DNA of 64,000 nt from Alphaproteobacteria bacterium (lineage in GTDB: Bacteria > Pseudomonadota > Alphaproteobacteria > Caulobacterales > Maricaulaceae): assembly GCA_016124675.1 (NCBI GenBank), contig WGNG01000015.1, forward strand, positions 62,001 through 126,000. The letters are read 5' to 3'. Below the pieces are notes generated by a model, which was not told the DNA's origin, ran no database searches, and saw nothing but the letters and a program-made list of their open reading frames with translations. The position numbers and the translations under genes are program-made. How positions within the stretch are numbered: the stretch's first letter is position 1; each line of letters starts with the position of its first letter. Below are positions 7,427 to 16,408 of the stretch, piece by piece.

Positions 7427-10423
7427 TCAGGACGGATCGTCGCCCAGCGCGGCGTCGATGAGCGCCTTTTGCTGGGCCTGGTGGCGTGACAGAAGGCCGG
7501 TGGCGGTGGAGGCGGACGGGGCCCGCCCGGCATAGCGCGGACGCGCGCTGCGCGTGCCGGCCTTCTCCAGGCAGAATTCCAGATAGGGCTCCACGAAGGT
7601 CCATGCGCCCATGTTCTTGGGCTCTTCCTGGCACCAGATCATGTCCGCATTGGGGAAGCGCCTGAGCTCGTCGATCACCGACTTGGCCGGGAAGGGATAG
7701 AACTGCTCCACCCGCAGGAGATAGACATCGTCCTGGCTGCGCGCCTCACGCGCTTCAAGAAGGTCATAATACACCTTGCCCGAACACAGCACGACCCGGC
7801 GGATGTGCTCATCGGCTTTCAGCGCGATCTCGGTGCGGCCCGGCGCGATGTCATCGCGGCCCTCGCGCACCCGGGCGTCGGCGTCATCCCACAGCACGCG
7901 GTGGAAGCTCGATCCCGGCCCGAACTCGGACAGGGCGCTGACGCAGCGCTTGTGACGCAAGAGGCTCTTGGGCGTCATCAGGATGAGCGGCTTGCGGAAG
8001 CCGCGATGGATCTGCCGGCGCAGGATGTGGAAGTAATTGGCCGGGGTGGAGCAATTGGCCACCTGCATGTTGTCTTCGGCGCATTGCTGCAGGAAGCGCT
8101 CCAGCCGCGCGCTCGAATGCTCGGGACCCTGACCCTCATAGCCATGCGGCAGGAGCATGACGAGACCCGACATGCGCAGCCATTTGCGCTCGGCCGAGGA
8201 GATGAACTGGTCGACGATCATCTGGGCGCCGTTGGCGAAATCGCCAAACTGGGCCTCCCACATCACCAGCGTATTGGGCGCCGAGGTGGAATAGCCGTAC
8301 TCAAAGCCCAGCACCGCCTCTTCCGACAGCATGGTGTCGATCACCTCGTAGCGGGCCTGGCCCTCGCCCAGGTGATTGAGCAGGGTGTGGCGCTCCTGGG
8401 TGTCCTGGTCGATGATGTGCGAATGGCGCTGGGAGAAGGTGCCGCGCCCGGAATCCTGGCCTGACAGGCGCACCGGGAAGCCTTCGGTGAGCAGCGTGCC
8501 GAAGGCGAGATGCTCGGCGGTGGCCCAGTCAATGCCGTCGCCATCCTCCAGCACCGCCTTGCGCCGCCCTTCGATGACGCGCTTGAGGGTGCGGTGAATA
8601 TTGACGCCGTCCGGGATCGTGGTCATCGCGTCGGCGACGGACTTGAGCGCATCCAGCTCCACCGCAGTCTGGCCGCGCCGGTCGTCCTCCTCCGGCAGGC
8701 CGAGGCCTGACCAGACTCCGTCCAGCCAGTCGGCCTTGTTGGCCTTGTAGGCCTTGCCCGAATCAAACTCGGCGTCGAGGAAATCGTTGAACTCGGCGAC
8801 CCAGCGGTCGATCTCGTCCTGCGTGACCACGCCCTCGTCGATCAGGCGCCGGCCATAGAGCTCCAGCGTCGTCGCGTGACCGGCGATGGCGCGGTACATG
8901 ATCGGCTGGGTGAAGGAGGGATCATCGCCCTCATTGTGGCCGAAGCGGCGGTAGCAGAACATGTCCACCACCACGTCCTTGCCGAACATCTGGCGGTATT
9001 CGGCCGCCACCTTGGCGGCGTAGACCACGGCCTCGGGATCATCGCCATTGACGTGGAAAATCGGCGCCTGGACCATCAGCGCCACGTCCGACGGGTAGGG
9101 CGAGGAGCGCGAATCGCGCGGATCGGTGGTGAAGCCGATCTGGTTGTTGACCACGAAATGCACCGCGCCGCCGGTGCGGTGTCCCTTCAGGCCCGACAGG
9201 CCGAAGCATTCAGCCACGATGCCCTGGCCGGCGAAGGCCGCATCGCCATGCAGCAGAAGCGGCAGCACCTTCTGGCTCGACGGCTCGCCGGTCTCGCGCA
9301 GCAGCTTGCTCATCTTGGCGCGCGCCTTGCCCAGCACCACCGGATTGACCGCCTCCAGATGGGACGGGTTCGGGCTCAGAGACAAATGCACCCTGTTGCC
9401 GTCAAACTCGCGGTCCGATGACGAGCCCAGATGGTATTTCACGTCGCCCGAGGCGTAGTCGGCGCTGCCAAGCGAGTCGCCGCCCTGAAATTCATGGAAA
9501 ATCACATGATAGGGCTTGCCCATCACCGCGCCGAGCACGTTGAGGCGCCCGCGATGGGGCATGCCGATGACGATCTGCTCCACGCCCAGCGCGCCGCCGC
9601 GCTTGATCACCTGTTCGAGCGCGGGGATCAGCGATTCCCCGCCATCCAGGCCAAAGCGCTTGGTGCCGGGATAGCGCTTGTGCAAGAAGCGCTCGAAGCC
9701 TTCGGTCTCGATGATCTTGCGCAGGATGGCGCGCTTGCCCTTCCTGGAGAAAGCCACGCCCTTGTCCGGCCCCTCGATGCGTTCCTGCAGCCAGGATTTC
9801 TCTTCGGGGTTGGAAATATGCATGAATTCCACCGCGAAGGTGGAGCAATAGGTGCGCTTGAGGATCTCCAGCATCTGGCGGACCGTGGCGGTCTCAAGCC
9901 CCAGATAGCCGTTGATGAAAATCTCCCGGTCCATGTCGGCTTCACCGAAGCCGTAGGTCTCCGGCTCCAGCTCGGGCTGGGGACCGAAATCGGTCAGGCC
10001 CAGCGGGTCGAGATCGGCGGCCAGATGGCCGCGCATGCGGTAGGCGCGGATCAGCATGATCGCGGCGATGGAATCCTTGACCGCCATGTGCACGTCAGCC
10101 GGCGCGGCCTTGGGGCCCTTGCGCGCCGCAATCGCGTCGGGCAGGGCGGGCATGACCGCCTCGATATCGCCCAGGGCGCTGAGGAGATCGCCATTGGCGC
10201 GGCGCGGCCAGTCCTTGCGGCGCCAGGCCGGACCGCCGGCGGCATGGGTCTGGTCGGCGGATGCGTCGCCCATCTCGTCAAAGAAGGCGCGCCAGGAGGC
10301 CGGCACCGAGGCCGGGTCCTGGGCGTATTGCGCCGCCATCTGCTCAAGCCAGGCGGCGTTGCCGCCGAACAGGAAGGCCGTGTCAAGAAAGGTCTGATTC
10401 TCGGAGGTGCGTGCGTCAGCCAT
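7427..10423 (-). CDS. sucA: 2-oxoglutarate dehydrogenase E1 component
   Basis: 998 residues, full length for SucA/OdhA. The N-terminus (TFLDTAFLFGGNAAWLEQM) is the E2-docking segment. The thiamine-diphosphate core holds GDAAFAGQGIVAE and the invariant IGMPHRGRLNVL, and the C-terminal half has GYEGQGPEHSSARLERFLQ and WCQEEPKNMGAW. It decarboxylates 2-oxoglutarate in the TCA cycle and passes the succinyl group to SucB. It is the first gene of the minus-strand TCA block; a small perfect inverted repeat lies about 75-90 bases upstream. Confidence 0.98.
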   Translation of the reverse strand: MADARTSENQTFLDTAFLFGGNAAWLEQMAAQYAQDPASVPASWRAFFDEMGDASADQTHAAGGPAWRRKDWPRRANGDLLSALGDIEAVMPALPDAIAARKGPKAAPADVHMAVKDSIAAIMLIRAYRMRGHLAADLDPLGLTDFGPQPELEPETYGFGEADMDREIFINGYLGLETATVRQMLEILKRTYCSTFAVEFMHISNPEEKSWLQERIEGPDKGVAFSRKGKRAILRKIIETEGFERFLHKRYPGTKRFGLDGGESLIPALEQVIKRGGALGVEQIVIGMPHRGRLNVLGAVMGKPYHVIFHEFQGGDSLGSADYASGDVKYHLGSSSDREFDGNRVHLSLSPNPSHLEAVNPVVLGKARAKMSKLLRETGEPSSQKVLPLLLHGDAAFAGQGIVAECFGLSGLKGHRTGGAVHFVVNNQIGFTTDPRDSRSSPYPSDVALMVQAPIFHVNGDDPEAVVYAAKVAAEYRQMFGKDVVVDMFCYRRFGHNEGDDPSFTQPIMYRAIAGHATTLELYGRRLIDEGVVTQDEIDRWVAEFNDFLDAEFDSGKAYKANKADWLDGVWSGLGLPEEDDRRGQTAVELDALKSVADAMTTIPDGVNIHRTLKRVIEGRRKAVLEDGDGIDWATAEHLAFGTLLTEGFPVRLSGQDSGRGTFSQRHSHIIDQDTQERHTLLNHLGEGQARYEVIDTMLSEEAVLGFEYGYSTSAPNTLVMWEAQFGDFANGAQMIVDQFISSAERKWLRMSGLVMLLPHGYEGQGPEHSSARLERFLQQCAEDNMQVANCSTPANYFHILRRQIHRGFRKPLILMTPKSLLRHKRCVSALSEFGPGSSFHRVLWDDADARVREGRDDIAPGRTEIALKADEHIRRVVLCSGKVYYDLLEAREARSQDDVYLLRVEQFYPFPAKSVIDELRRFPNADMIWCQEEPKNMGAWTFVEPYLEFCLEKAGTRSARPRYAGRAPSASTATGLLSRHQAQQKALIDAALGDDPS

Positions 10424-10495
10424 AAGACCATGTGTCCGCGAACGGAAAGGCGCACCCCGGGGGCGCGCCGGCGAAGGATTGGCCGCTATTTATGA

Positions 10496-10513
10496 CTCTT
10501 TGCAGGCAAAGAG
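10496..10513. promoter_or_regulatory. Inverted repeat upstream of sucA, possible operator
   Basis: CTCTTTGC and GCAAAGAG form a perfect 8-bp inverted repeat with a two-base centre, 73-90 bases before the sucA start, with an AT-rich TAAATA on its downstream side in the minus direction. The position fits a regulator site overlapping a promoter. A weak terminator for the NUDIX gene is an alternative, though no T run follows. Confidence 0.35.
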
Positions 10514-10578
10514 AAGCCTGAGACGTGTGAATCGGGCGCCGGGCGCCGGGACCGGCTTGCCGGGCGGTGGCGGCGATG

Positions 10579-11115
10579 TCAGGCAACGCTTCCATCCGGC
10601 GCCTGCGTGCGCATGACGGCGACCGGCGCGCTCTGTCCCAGCGAGGCGCGCCAGTCATCCAGCGCCCAGCGCACAGAAGGGAAGGCGAGCTCGCCCATCG
10701 GCAGGTCCTCCCAGGCGCGCAACGCGACCTCCAGGCTTTCCGGACCCGGAGCGATGGCGGAAAGAAGCCGGGCGCGGAAGAACATCTGCACCTGCGAAAT
10801 GCGCGGCACGGAATAGACTGCGATCAGGGCGTCGAGCGCGATGTCGGCCATCGCCTCCTCGCGCGCCTCGCGCCTCGCCGCCGCCTCCACGCTTTCGTCA
10901 AGCTCCATATAGCCCGCAGGCAGGGTCCACAGGCCCCGGCCCGGCTCGATCGCCCGGCGGCAAATCAGTATGCGGCCCTGTTCGTCCGTGACCACGGCGC
11001 CGGCGACGAGCCTGGGATTGACGTAGTCGATGAAACCGCACGCCGCGCACACGCGCCGCTCCCGGTCCTCGCCCTGCGGGATCTTGAGTTCGAATTGCGG
11101 CCGCCGGTCCGGCAT
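10579..11115 (-). CDS. NUDIX hydrolase
   Basis: 178 residues from the ATG at 11115 (MPDRRPQF), which has AGGAG eight bases upstream; the 324-residue ORF in the track over-extends upstream. The N-terminus carries a short zinc-ribbon-like CxxC (CAACGFIDYVNP), then the Nudix box (GYMELDESVEAAARREAREE). The CxxC plus Nudix arrangement is typical of a group of ADP-ribose/NADH-type pyrophosphatase-like proteins, but the substrate cannot be set. It is divergent from the MarR gene and upstream of sucA on the same strand. Confidence 0.88.
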   Translation of the reverse strand: MPDRRPQFELKIPQGEDRERRVCAACGFIDYVNPRLVAGAVVTDEQGRILICRRAIEPGRGLWTLPAGYMELDESVEAAARREAREEAMADIALDALIAVYSVPRISQVQMFFRARLLSAIAPGPESLEVALRAWEDLPMGELAFPSVRWALDDWRASLGQSAPVAVMRTQAPDGSVA

Positions 11116-11239
11116 GGCGGGTTCTCCTGATTGCGCGGCGCCCCCGCGCCCATCATCCGTACAAGGAGCGGGATATAATTGAATCGTCACGAAAACCGAG
11201 TAGAGTGTAGTCAATCCGTGGTCTGAGGGCAGGGCAAGC

Positions 11240-11788
11240 ATGGGGCAGGGTGGAAAAACCGAGGCGCTGACGTTTGATCTGGCGGCGTCTCCGGGGCATT
11301 TGCTCCATCGTGCGCAGCAGTTTGCGTCCGAGCGGTTTTCCGAAGCCACCGGCGGGGTGGAGCTGACCCAGCGCCAGTTCGCCGTGCTGTGCGCCGTGCA
11401 CGACCTGGAAGGCCTCACCCAGACCCAGCTTGTCCAGGCCACCGGCATTGACCGCTCCACCCTGGCCGAGCTGGTCTCGCGCATGGCGTCCAAGGGGCTT
11501 CTGGTGCGCGAGAAGGCCGCCGGGGATGGCCGCGCCAATGCGGTGCGCTTCACCGATGCGGGCCGCGCTCTCTACCAGACCGCGATTGACGGCGCGCGCG
11601 CCGCCGACGAGGCGATCCTGTCGGCCCTGCCCAAGAACAAGCGCGCCAGTTTCGCCGAAGCGCTGGGGCGCATTTCCCGCGCGGTGGATCTGGGCGCCGA
11701 AGCCGCCCGCGCCGAGGCCAAGGCCGCCAAATCGGACAAGAAGGCCGGCGACAAGAAGAAGAAAAAGAAGAAAAAGAAGGACAAATAG
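11240..11788 (+). CDS. MarR-family transcriptional regulator with poly-lysine tail
   Basis: 182 residues. The first 145 form a MarR winged helix: ELTQRQFAVLCAVHD, the recognition region QLVQATGIDRSTLAELVSRM, and the wing with DGRANAVRFTDAG. The protein then continues into an unusual Ala/Lys tail that ends in nine consecutive lysines plus DK. The effector is unknown. It is divergent from the NUDIX gene across a 124-base gap that holds an AT-rich TATAAT (11174-11179), and its stop lies two bases from the convergent ccmG stop. Confidence 0.85.
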   Translation: MGQGGKTEALTFDLAASPGHLLHRAQQFASERFSEATGGVELTQRQFAVLCAVHDLEGLTQTQLVQATGIDRSTLAELVSRMASKGLLVREKAAGDGRANAVRFTDAGRALYQTAIDGARAADEAILSALPKNKRASFAEALGRISRAVDLGAEAARAEAKAAKSDKKAGDKKKKKKKKKDK

Positions 11789-11790
11789 TC

Positions 11791-12354
11791 CTACCAGCGC
11801 GACGCCTCGCGCAGCGCCTCATGGTCCACAGGCGCGCCGCCCGCCTCGCGCCAGGCCGGCTCCAGATGACGGATCCAGACGATATCGGTCAGCGCCCCGC
11901 GCCAGCGCGCGCGGATGCGGCCCTCGCCATCAATGACAAAGGTTTCCGGTGCGCCGGTGACGCCGAGCTCGAACGCGGCGCGTCCTTCGGGATCATCCGC
12001 CAGCCCCGTGAAGGGATCGCCGAGCTCGGCCAGGAAGGCGCGCGCCCGCTCGGGCTGGTCCCGGTAGACGATGCCGTAGATGGGCGCGCCGGACTCATGC
12101 AGCGCCATGAGCATCGGGTGCTCCACCCGGCAGGGCGCGCACCAGGACCCCCAGACATTGAGCAGATACGGCCCCTGCGCCGCCGCCGGGTCATAGGCGC
12201 CGCGCCCGCCGCGGAAGGGCTGCAGCTCCATCTGCGGCAGCGGGCGGCCCTCATGAATGTCGTGACCGGGCGAGGGCGCCAGCAGCGCCACGGCCAGCGC
12301 CGCCACCATCAGCGCGATCACCACCAGCGGCGCCCAGACGATCAGGCGGTTCAT
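11791..12354 (-). CDS. ccmG: Cytochrome c maturation thiol:disulfide oxidoreductase
   Basis: 187 residues from the ATG at 12354. One N-terminal transmembrane helix (LIVWAPLVVIALMVAALAVALL) anchors a periplasmic thioredoxin domain with the WCAPC active site in NVWGSWCAPCRVEHP and the cis-proline loop GAPETFVIDGEG. CcmG/DsbE reduces apocytochrome c cysteines before haem attachment. Its start overlaps the ccmD stop by four bases (ATGA), placing it last in the ccmC-ccmD-ccmG operon. Confidence 0.95.
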   Translation of the reverse strand: MNRLIVWAPLVVIALMVAALAVALLAPSPGHDIHEGRPLPQMELQPFRGGRGAYDPAAAQGPYLLNVWGSWCAPCRVEHPMLMALHESGAPIYGIVYRDQPERARAFLAELGDPFTGLADDPEGRAAFELGVTGAPETFVIDGEGRIRARWRGALTDIVWIRHLEPAWREAGGAPVDHEALREASRW

Positions 12355-12545
12355 GACGCGCCGCCGCCCGGCCGCTGTGTCAGCGCCGCCTCGGCCTCCA
12401 GCGCCGCCAGGCGGGCGCGCGCCCGGGCGCTGCTGCGCAAGGTCAGAAGGGCGAGCGCGCCCACGCATAGGGTGGTGACGCCCCAGGCGCCCCACACCCA
12501 ACCGGCATAGCCGCCCATGGCGGCCCAGTCGGCGACCGCGCTCAT
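12351..12545 (-). CDS. ccmD: Haem exporter protein CcmD
   Basis: 64 residues with a single transmembrane segment (YAGWVWGAWGVTTLCVGALA) followed by a basic/Ala-rich cytoplasmic tail. This is the size and shape of CcmD, the small subunit that holds CcmC and CcmE together. Sequence conservation in this family is low, so the call rests largely on position: four-base overlaps with ccmC upstream and ccmG downstream. Confidence 0.85.
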   Translation of the reverse strand: MSAVADWAAMGGYAGWVWGAWGVTTLCVGALALLTLRSSARARARLAALEAEAALTQRPGGGAS

Positions 12546-13291
12546 GATCGCGCCAGCTCCTCGGCTTCCAGGCGCTGCTCGCGCCGGCGCATAAGCGCGT
12601 CGGCCCGCCGCTGCGCGATCAGCGTGCGCATGGATGTCAGCACCAGCGCCGTCAGCAGCGCCGTGAAGGCCAGCGCCATCACGAGCAGCGGCCAGAGCTG
12701 GCTGGCGTGAATGGTCGGCCCGTCAAAGCGCAGCACGCTGGCAGGCTGGTGCAGCGTATTCCACCAGTCCACCGAGAATTTGATGATCGGCAGGTTGATG
12801 AGCCCCGCCATGGCGAGGATTGATCCCATCCGCGCAGCCAGGCGCTCGTCCTCGACCGCGGCGCGCAGGGCGATATAGCCCAGAAACAACAGGAACAGCA
12901 CCAGCATAGAGGTCAGGCGCGCATCCCACACCCACCAGGCGCCCCACATGGGCCGGCCCCAGATGGCGCCGGTGGCGAGGCAGAGAAAGGCGAACACCGC
13001 CCCCACGGGCGCCAGCGCGCGCGCGGCCAGATCCGCCAGGTTATGGCGCCAGACGAAATAGACGAAGCTCGCCGCTCCCATGCCGGCATAGGCCGCCATG
13101 GCGAGCCATGCGGCGGGCACGTGCACATACATGATCCGCACCGTGTCCGACTGCTGGTAATCGGGCGGCGAGAGGACCAGCGCCCAGGGGATGCCCACCA
13201 GGAACAACACCCCCGCCAGCGCCCACATCACAGGGGTGAGGGTGCGCGCCAGGCGCTCGAACCGTTCGGGATTGGCCAGATAGCTCCACAT
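12542..13291 (-). CDS. ccmC: Haem exporter protein CcmC
   Basis: 249 residues from the ATG at 13291 (MWSYLANP), with six hydrophobic segments. The haem-handling tryptophan motif WGAWWVWDARLTS is intact, as are flanking conserved histidines (MYVHVPAAW, NTLHQPAS). CcmC loads haem onto CcmE in the periplasm. The ORF track start twelve codons earlier lacks a better ribosome site. The usual ccmA and ccmB partners are not in this window. Confidence 0.95.
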   Translation of the reverse strand: MWSYLANPERFERLARTLTPVMWALAGVLFLVGIPWALVLSPPDYQQSDTVRIMYVHVPAAWLAMAAYAGMGAASFVYFVWRHNLADLAARALAPVGAVFAFLCLATGAIWGRPMWGAWWVWDARLTSMLVLFLLFLGYIALRAAVEDERLAARMGSILAMAGLINLPIIKFSVDWWNTLHQPASVLRFDGPTIHASQLWPLLVMALAFTALLTALVLTSMRTLIAQRRADALMRRREQRLEAEELARS

Positions 13292-13368
13292 CCCTGCTGA
13301 CCTAGCGGGCGCGGGGCGCGGCGGCAAGATCGCCGCGCGTCATCTCGATGCGGCCCGGCGCCGCGCTA

Positions 13369-13806
13369 TCACTCCGGGCGCTTCGCCAGGAGGTCGCGGA
13401 TCTCCTCCAGCAGCGCCACGTCGGCAGGCTTGGCGGGCGCTTCGGGCTTTTCGGCCTCGGCCTCTTCGGCCTTGCCCACGGCGGCGAGCCGGTTCATCGC
13501 GCGCACCAGCAAGAACAGGGCGAAGGCGATGATCACGAAGCTGATCACCGCATTGACGAACAGGCCGTAATTGATCGTCGCGGCGCCCGCCTCGCGCGCG
13601 GCGGCCAGGCTTGCATAGTCCGCGCCATCGAGCGCCAGGAACAGGTTGGAGAAATCCACCCCGCCCAGCGCCAGCCCGATGGGCGGCATCAGGATGTCGT
13701 TCACGAACGAGGTGACGATGGTGGAGAACGCCCCGCCCAGAATGAAGCCGACCGCCAGGTCGACCACATTGCCGCGCATGGCGAAGGCTTTGAATTCATT
13801 AAGCAT
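13369..13806 (-). CDS. mscL: Large-conductance mechanosensitive channel
   Basis: 145 residues from the ATG at 13806 ([20 protein letters not shown]), which has GGAG nearby. TM1 ([22 protein letters not shown]) with the pore constriction, a periplasmic loop, TM2 ([20 protein letters not shown]) and a C-terminal helical bundle ([12 protein letters not shown]) are in the family order. It opens under membrane tension to release solutes on hypo-osmotic shock. Its tail holds an extra Glu/Ala/Pro-rich linker. It lies 77 bases before ccmC on the same strand. Confidence 0.96.
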   Translation of the reverse strand: MLNEFKAFAMRGNVVDLAVGFILGGAFSTIVTSFVNDILMPPIGLALGGVDFSNLFLALDGADYASLAAAREAGAATINYGLFVNAVISFVIIAFALFLLVRAMNRLAAVGKAEEAEAEKPEAPAKPADVALLEEIRDLLAKRPE

Positions 13807-14000
13807 GGTTTCTCCAATCCCACGTATGGCGGGCAGCAAGGCGCTGAGGGCCGCACGCCGCCAGCGCCGCAGAAATCACGGAATGATCAGACGTGCCCGA
13901 GCTGAGCTCATCGCCTGGCGCGCGGCGATACACCTGCAGGATGCGCTCGTGATCGAGGTGCGCCAGCAAGGCGCCGGCAGGATCGGCGCGCACCGCCCCG

Positions 14001-14285
14001 TCACGCCTTTCCGTCCACCCGCTCGCGCAATTCCTTGCCGGTCTTGAAGAAGGGCACGTGCTTTTCCTTGACCGAGACCTGTTCGCCGGTGCGCGGATTG
14101 CGGCCCTCGCGCGGCGGGCGGTGGCGCACCGAAAAGGCGCCAAAGCCGCGCAGCTCCACCCGGTCCCCGCGCTCCAGCGCGCCGGCGATCTCTTCCAGAA
14201 CGGTGTTCACGACCCGCTCCAGGTCCTTCTGATAAAGGTGCGGATGGGCCTGCGCGAGACGATCGATAAGTTCGGACTTGATCAT
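14001..14285 (-). CDS. ihfB: Integration host factor beta subunit
   Basis: 94 residues from the ATG at 14285 ([12 protein letters not shown]). The HU/IHF fold is clear: [12 protein letters not shown] and the DNA-bending arm [20 protein letters not shown]-beta with IHF-alpha bends DNA at specific sites. It lies directly downstream of rpsA, the standard order in proteobacteria, but a strong terminator separates the two, so it probably also has its own promoter. The 194 bases between it and mscL hold no gene I can support. Confidence 0.96.
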   Translation of the reverse strand: MIKSELIDRLAQAHPHLYQKDLERVVNTVLEEIAGALERGDRVELRGFGAFSVRHRPPREGRNPRTGEQVSVKEKHVPFFKTGKELRERVDGKA

Positions 14286-14363
14286 GACAAAACCCCTTGG
14301 CCGCTTCGACTTTAGGGAGTCCGGACAAGCGGCGTCAATCGGCAATAATTCATCCCTGCGCAG

Positions 14364-14393
14364 AAAAAACCCCGGCGCGGGCGCGCGCCGGGG
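14364..14393 (-). terminator. Rho-independent terminator after rpsA
   Basis: On the minus strand CCCCGGCGCG pairs perfectly with CGCGCCGGGG around a four-base loop, and six T residues follow. It sits 31 bases beyond the rpsA stop, before ihfB, and is a strong intrinsic terminator. Confidence 0.85.
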
Positions 14394-14424
14394 TCTCAAC
14401 GTGCACGGGCAGGGCGGCGAAAGT

Positions 14425-16137
14425 CTATTCGCCGTCCTTTTTCGAGGCTTCCTGCTTCTTCAGCGCGGCGCCCAGGATGTCGCCCAGCGAGGCGCCTGAG
14501 TCCGACGAGCCGTACTGTTCCACGGCGTCCTTCTCTTCGGCGACTTCCAGCGCCTTGACCGACACCGACACCCGGCGGGTGGCCTTGTCGACCTGGGTGA
14601 CGCGCGCGTCCACCTTGTCGCCGACCGCAAAGCGCTCGGGGCGCTGTTCGGCGCGGTCACGCGACAGATCGGACTTGCGGATGAAGGCCTTGACCTGGTT
14701 GTCCGGGCCCAGCGCGACCTCGATCCCGCCCGTGGTCACCTCGGTCACGGTGCAGGTGACGGTCTGGTTGCGCTTGAAGGCGCCGTCTTCCATCGGATCG
14801 CCGGCCAGCTGCTTGACGCCGAGGGAGACGCGCTCCTTCTCGATATCCACGTCCAGCACCTTGGCGCGCACGACATCGCCCTTCTTGTAGTCCTGGATGG
14901 CGTCCTCGCCCGGACGATCCCAGTCGAGATCGGACAGGTGCACCATGCCGTCAATCTCCTCGTCGACGCCGATGAACAGGCCGAACTCGGTGATGTTCTT
15001 GACCTCGCCCTCGACCTCGGAGCCGGCGGGGTGGGTTTCGGCGAAGATTTCCCACGGATTGCGCTGGGTCTGCTTGATGCCCAGCGACACGCGGCGCTTG
15101 TCGGAATCCACGTCCAGCACCATCACCGAGACCTCCTGGGAGGTGGAGACGATCTTGCCCGGATGGATGTTCTTCTTGGTCCAGCTCATCTCCGAGACGT
15201 GCACCAGGCCCTCGACGCCCGGCTCCAGCTCCACGAAGGCGCCGTATTCGGCGATATTGGTCACGCGGCCCGTGAACGTCGCGCCCACCGGATACTTGGC
15301 GGCCACGCCTTCCCACGGATCGGACTGCAGCTGCTTCATGCCGAGCGAGATGCGCTGGGTGTCCTTGTTGATCTTGATGATCTGGACTTTCATCGTCTGG
15401 CCGACCTCGACCACTTCGCTGGGATGGCCGACGCGGCTCCAGCTCATGTCGGTGACGTGCAGCAGGCCGTCAATGCCGCCCAGGTCCACGAACGCGCCGT
15501 AATCGGTGATGTTCTTGACCACGCCTTCGCGCACTTCGCCCTCGGCCAGCTGACCGACCAGCTCGGCGCGCTGCTCGGCGCGCGATTCTTCCAGAACAGC
15601 GCGGCGCGACACCACGATATTGCCGCGCGGACGGTCCATTTTCAGGATCGCAAAGGGCTGTTCCTTGTTCATCAGCGGGGTGACGTCACGCACGGGGCGG
15701 ATGTCCACCTGGCTGCCCGGCAGGAAGGCGCTGGCGCCGCCCAGGTCGACGGTGAACCCGCCCTTGACCCGGCCGACAATGGCGCCGGTGACCGGCTCCT
15801 TGCCTTCAAACTGCTGCTCAAGACGATCCCAGGCCTCTTCGCGGCGCGCCTTGTCGCGCGACAGGACCGCTTCGCCCATGGCGTTTTCGATGCGCTCCAG
15901 GAAGACCTCGACCGTGTCGCCGGCCTTGGGCGCGCCGCCGCCGGGGCCCGAGAACTCGCGCACCGAGATGCGGCCTTCGGTCTTGAGACCGACATCAATG
16001 ATGACGATGTCATTCTCGACAGAGGTGACGCGGCCCTTGACCACGGAGCCTTCCATCAGGTCGCGGCCGGCCAGGCTCGCTTCCAGCATCTGGGAAAAGT
16101 CTTCACGGCTCGGGGCCGCGGTGGAGGTTTGAGACAT
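14425..16137 (-). CDS. rpsA: 30S ribosomal protein S1
   Basis: 570 residues from the ATG at 16137 ([14 protein letters not shown]). Six S1/OB-fold repeats can be followed, with recurring [35 protein letters not shown] and [19 protein letters not shown]1 unwinds and presents mRNA to the 30S subunit. The leader has no clear Shine-Dalgarno sequence, as is common for rpsA. Upstream, the usual cmk gene is replaced by an unrelated membrane protein gene. Confidence 0.98.
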   Translation of the reverse strand: MSQTSTAAPSREDFSQMLEASLAGRDLMEGSVVKGRVTSVENDIVIIDVGLKTEGRISVREFSGPGGGAPKAGDTVEVFLERIENAMGEAVLSRDKARREEAWDRLEQQFEGKEPVTGAIVGRVKGGFTVDLGGASAFLPGSQVDIRPVRDVTPLMNKEQPFAILKMDRPRGNIVVSRRAVLEESRAEQRAELVGQLAEGEVREGVVKNITDYGAFVDLGGIDGLLHVTDMSWSRVGHPSEVVEVGQTMKVQIIKINKDTQRISLGMKQLQSDPWEGVAAKYPVGATFTGRVTNIAEYGAFVELEPGVEGLVHVSEMSWTKKNIHPGKIVSTSQEVSVMVLDVDSDKRRVSLGIKQTQRNPWEIFAETHPAGSEVEGEVKNITEFGLFIGVDEEIDGMVHLSDLDWDRPGEDAIQDYKKGDVVRAKVLDVDIEKERVSLGVKQLAGDPMEDGAFKRNQTVTCTVTEVTTGGIEVALGPDNQVKAFIRKSDLSRDRAEQRPERFAVGDKVDARVTQVDKATRRVSVSVKALEVAEEKDAVEQYGSSDSGASLGDILGAALKKQEASKKDGE

Positions 16138-16408
16138 GGAGTGCTTTCTGAAGGTGAGACGGTTTCGGCTTGCGGGGGCCGCCATCGAAGGGCGGCGCGC
16201 GGGGCTGCTCGGCAGCGCGGCGGCGCAAACGCGGGGTCTGGCGCTGTCCGTCCCGGATCTGCCAGGCGGTCAGGCGCGGGTGGATGACATGGACGGCCAA
16301 GGCCGCCCGGCGAACAGCCTCCGGCGGGCCGGAAGCGCGCGCGTACTTACGCCATCAGGGCCTGAAGGGCAAGCCGGGCGGGCGCCCGCCGGGTGAAGCC
16401 GGCTTTGG

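Noticed and set aside
5563-7461. 632-residue plus-strand ORF over the DoxX-like gene and sucB
   Set aside because: Mirror frame of confirmed genes; no domain recognised.
11572-11784. Minus-strand ORF beginning with nine phenylalanines
   Set aside because: Antisense of the poly-lysine tail of the MarR gene.
13807-14000. Possible small gene between mscL and ihfB
   Set aside because: Frames here only continue the shadows of neighbouring genes; no start with a ribosome site and no family resemblance.
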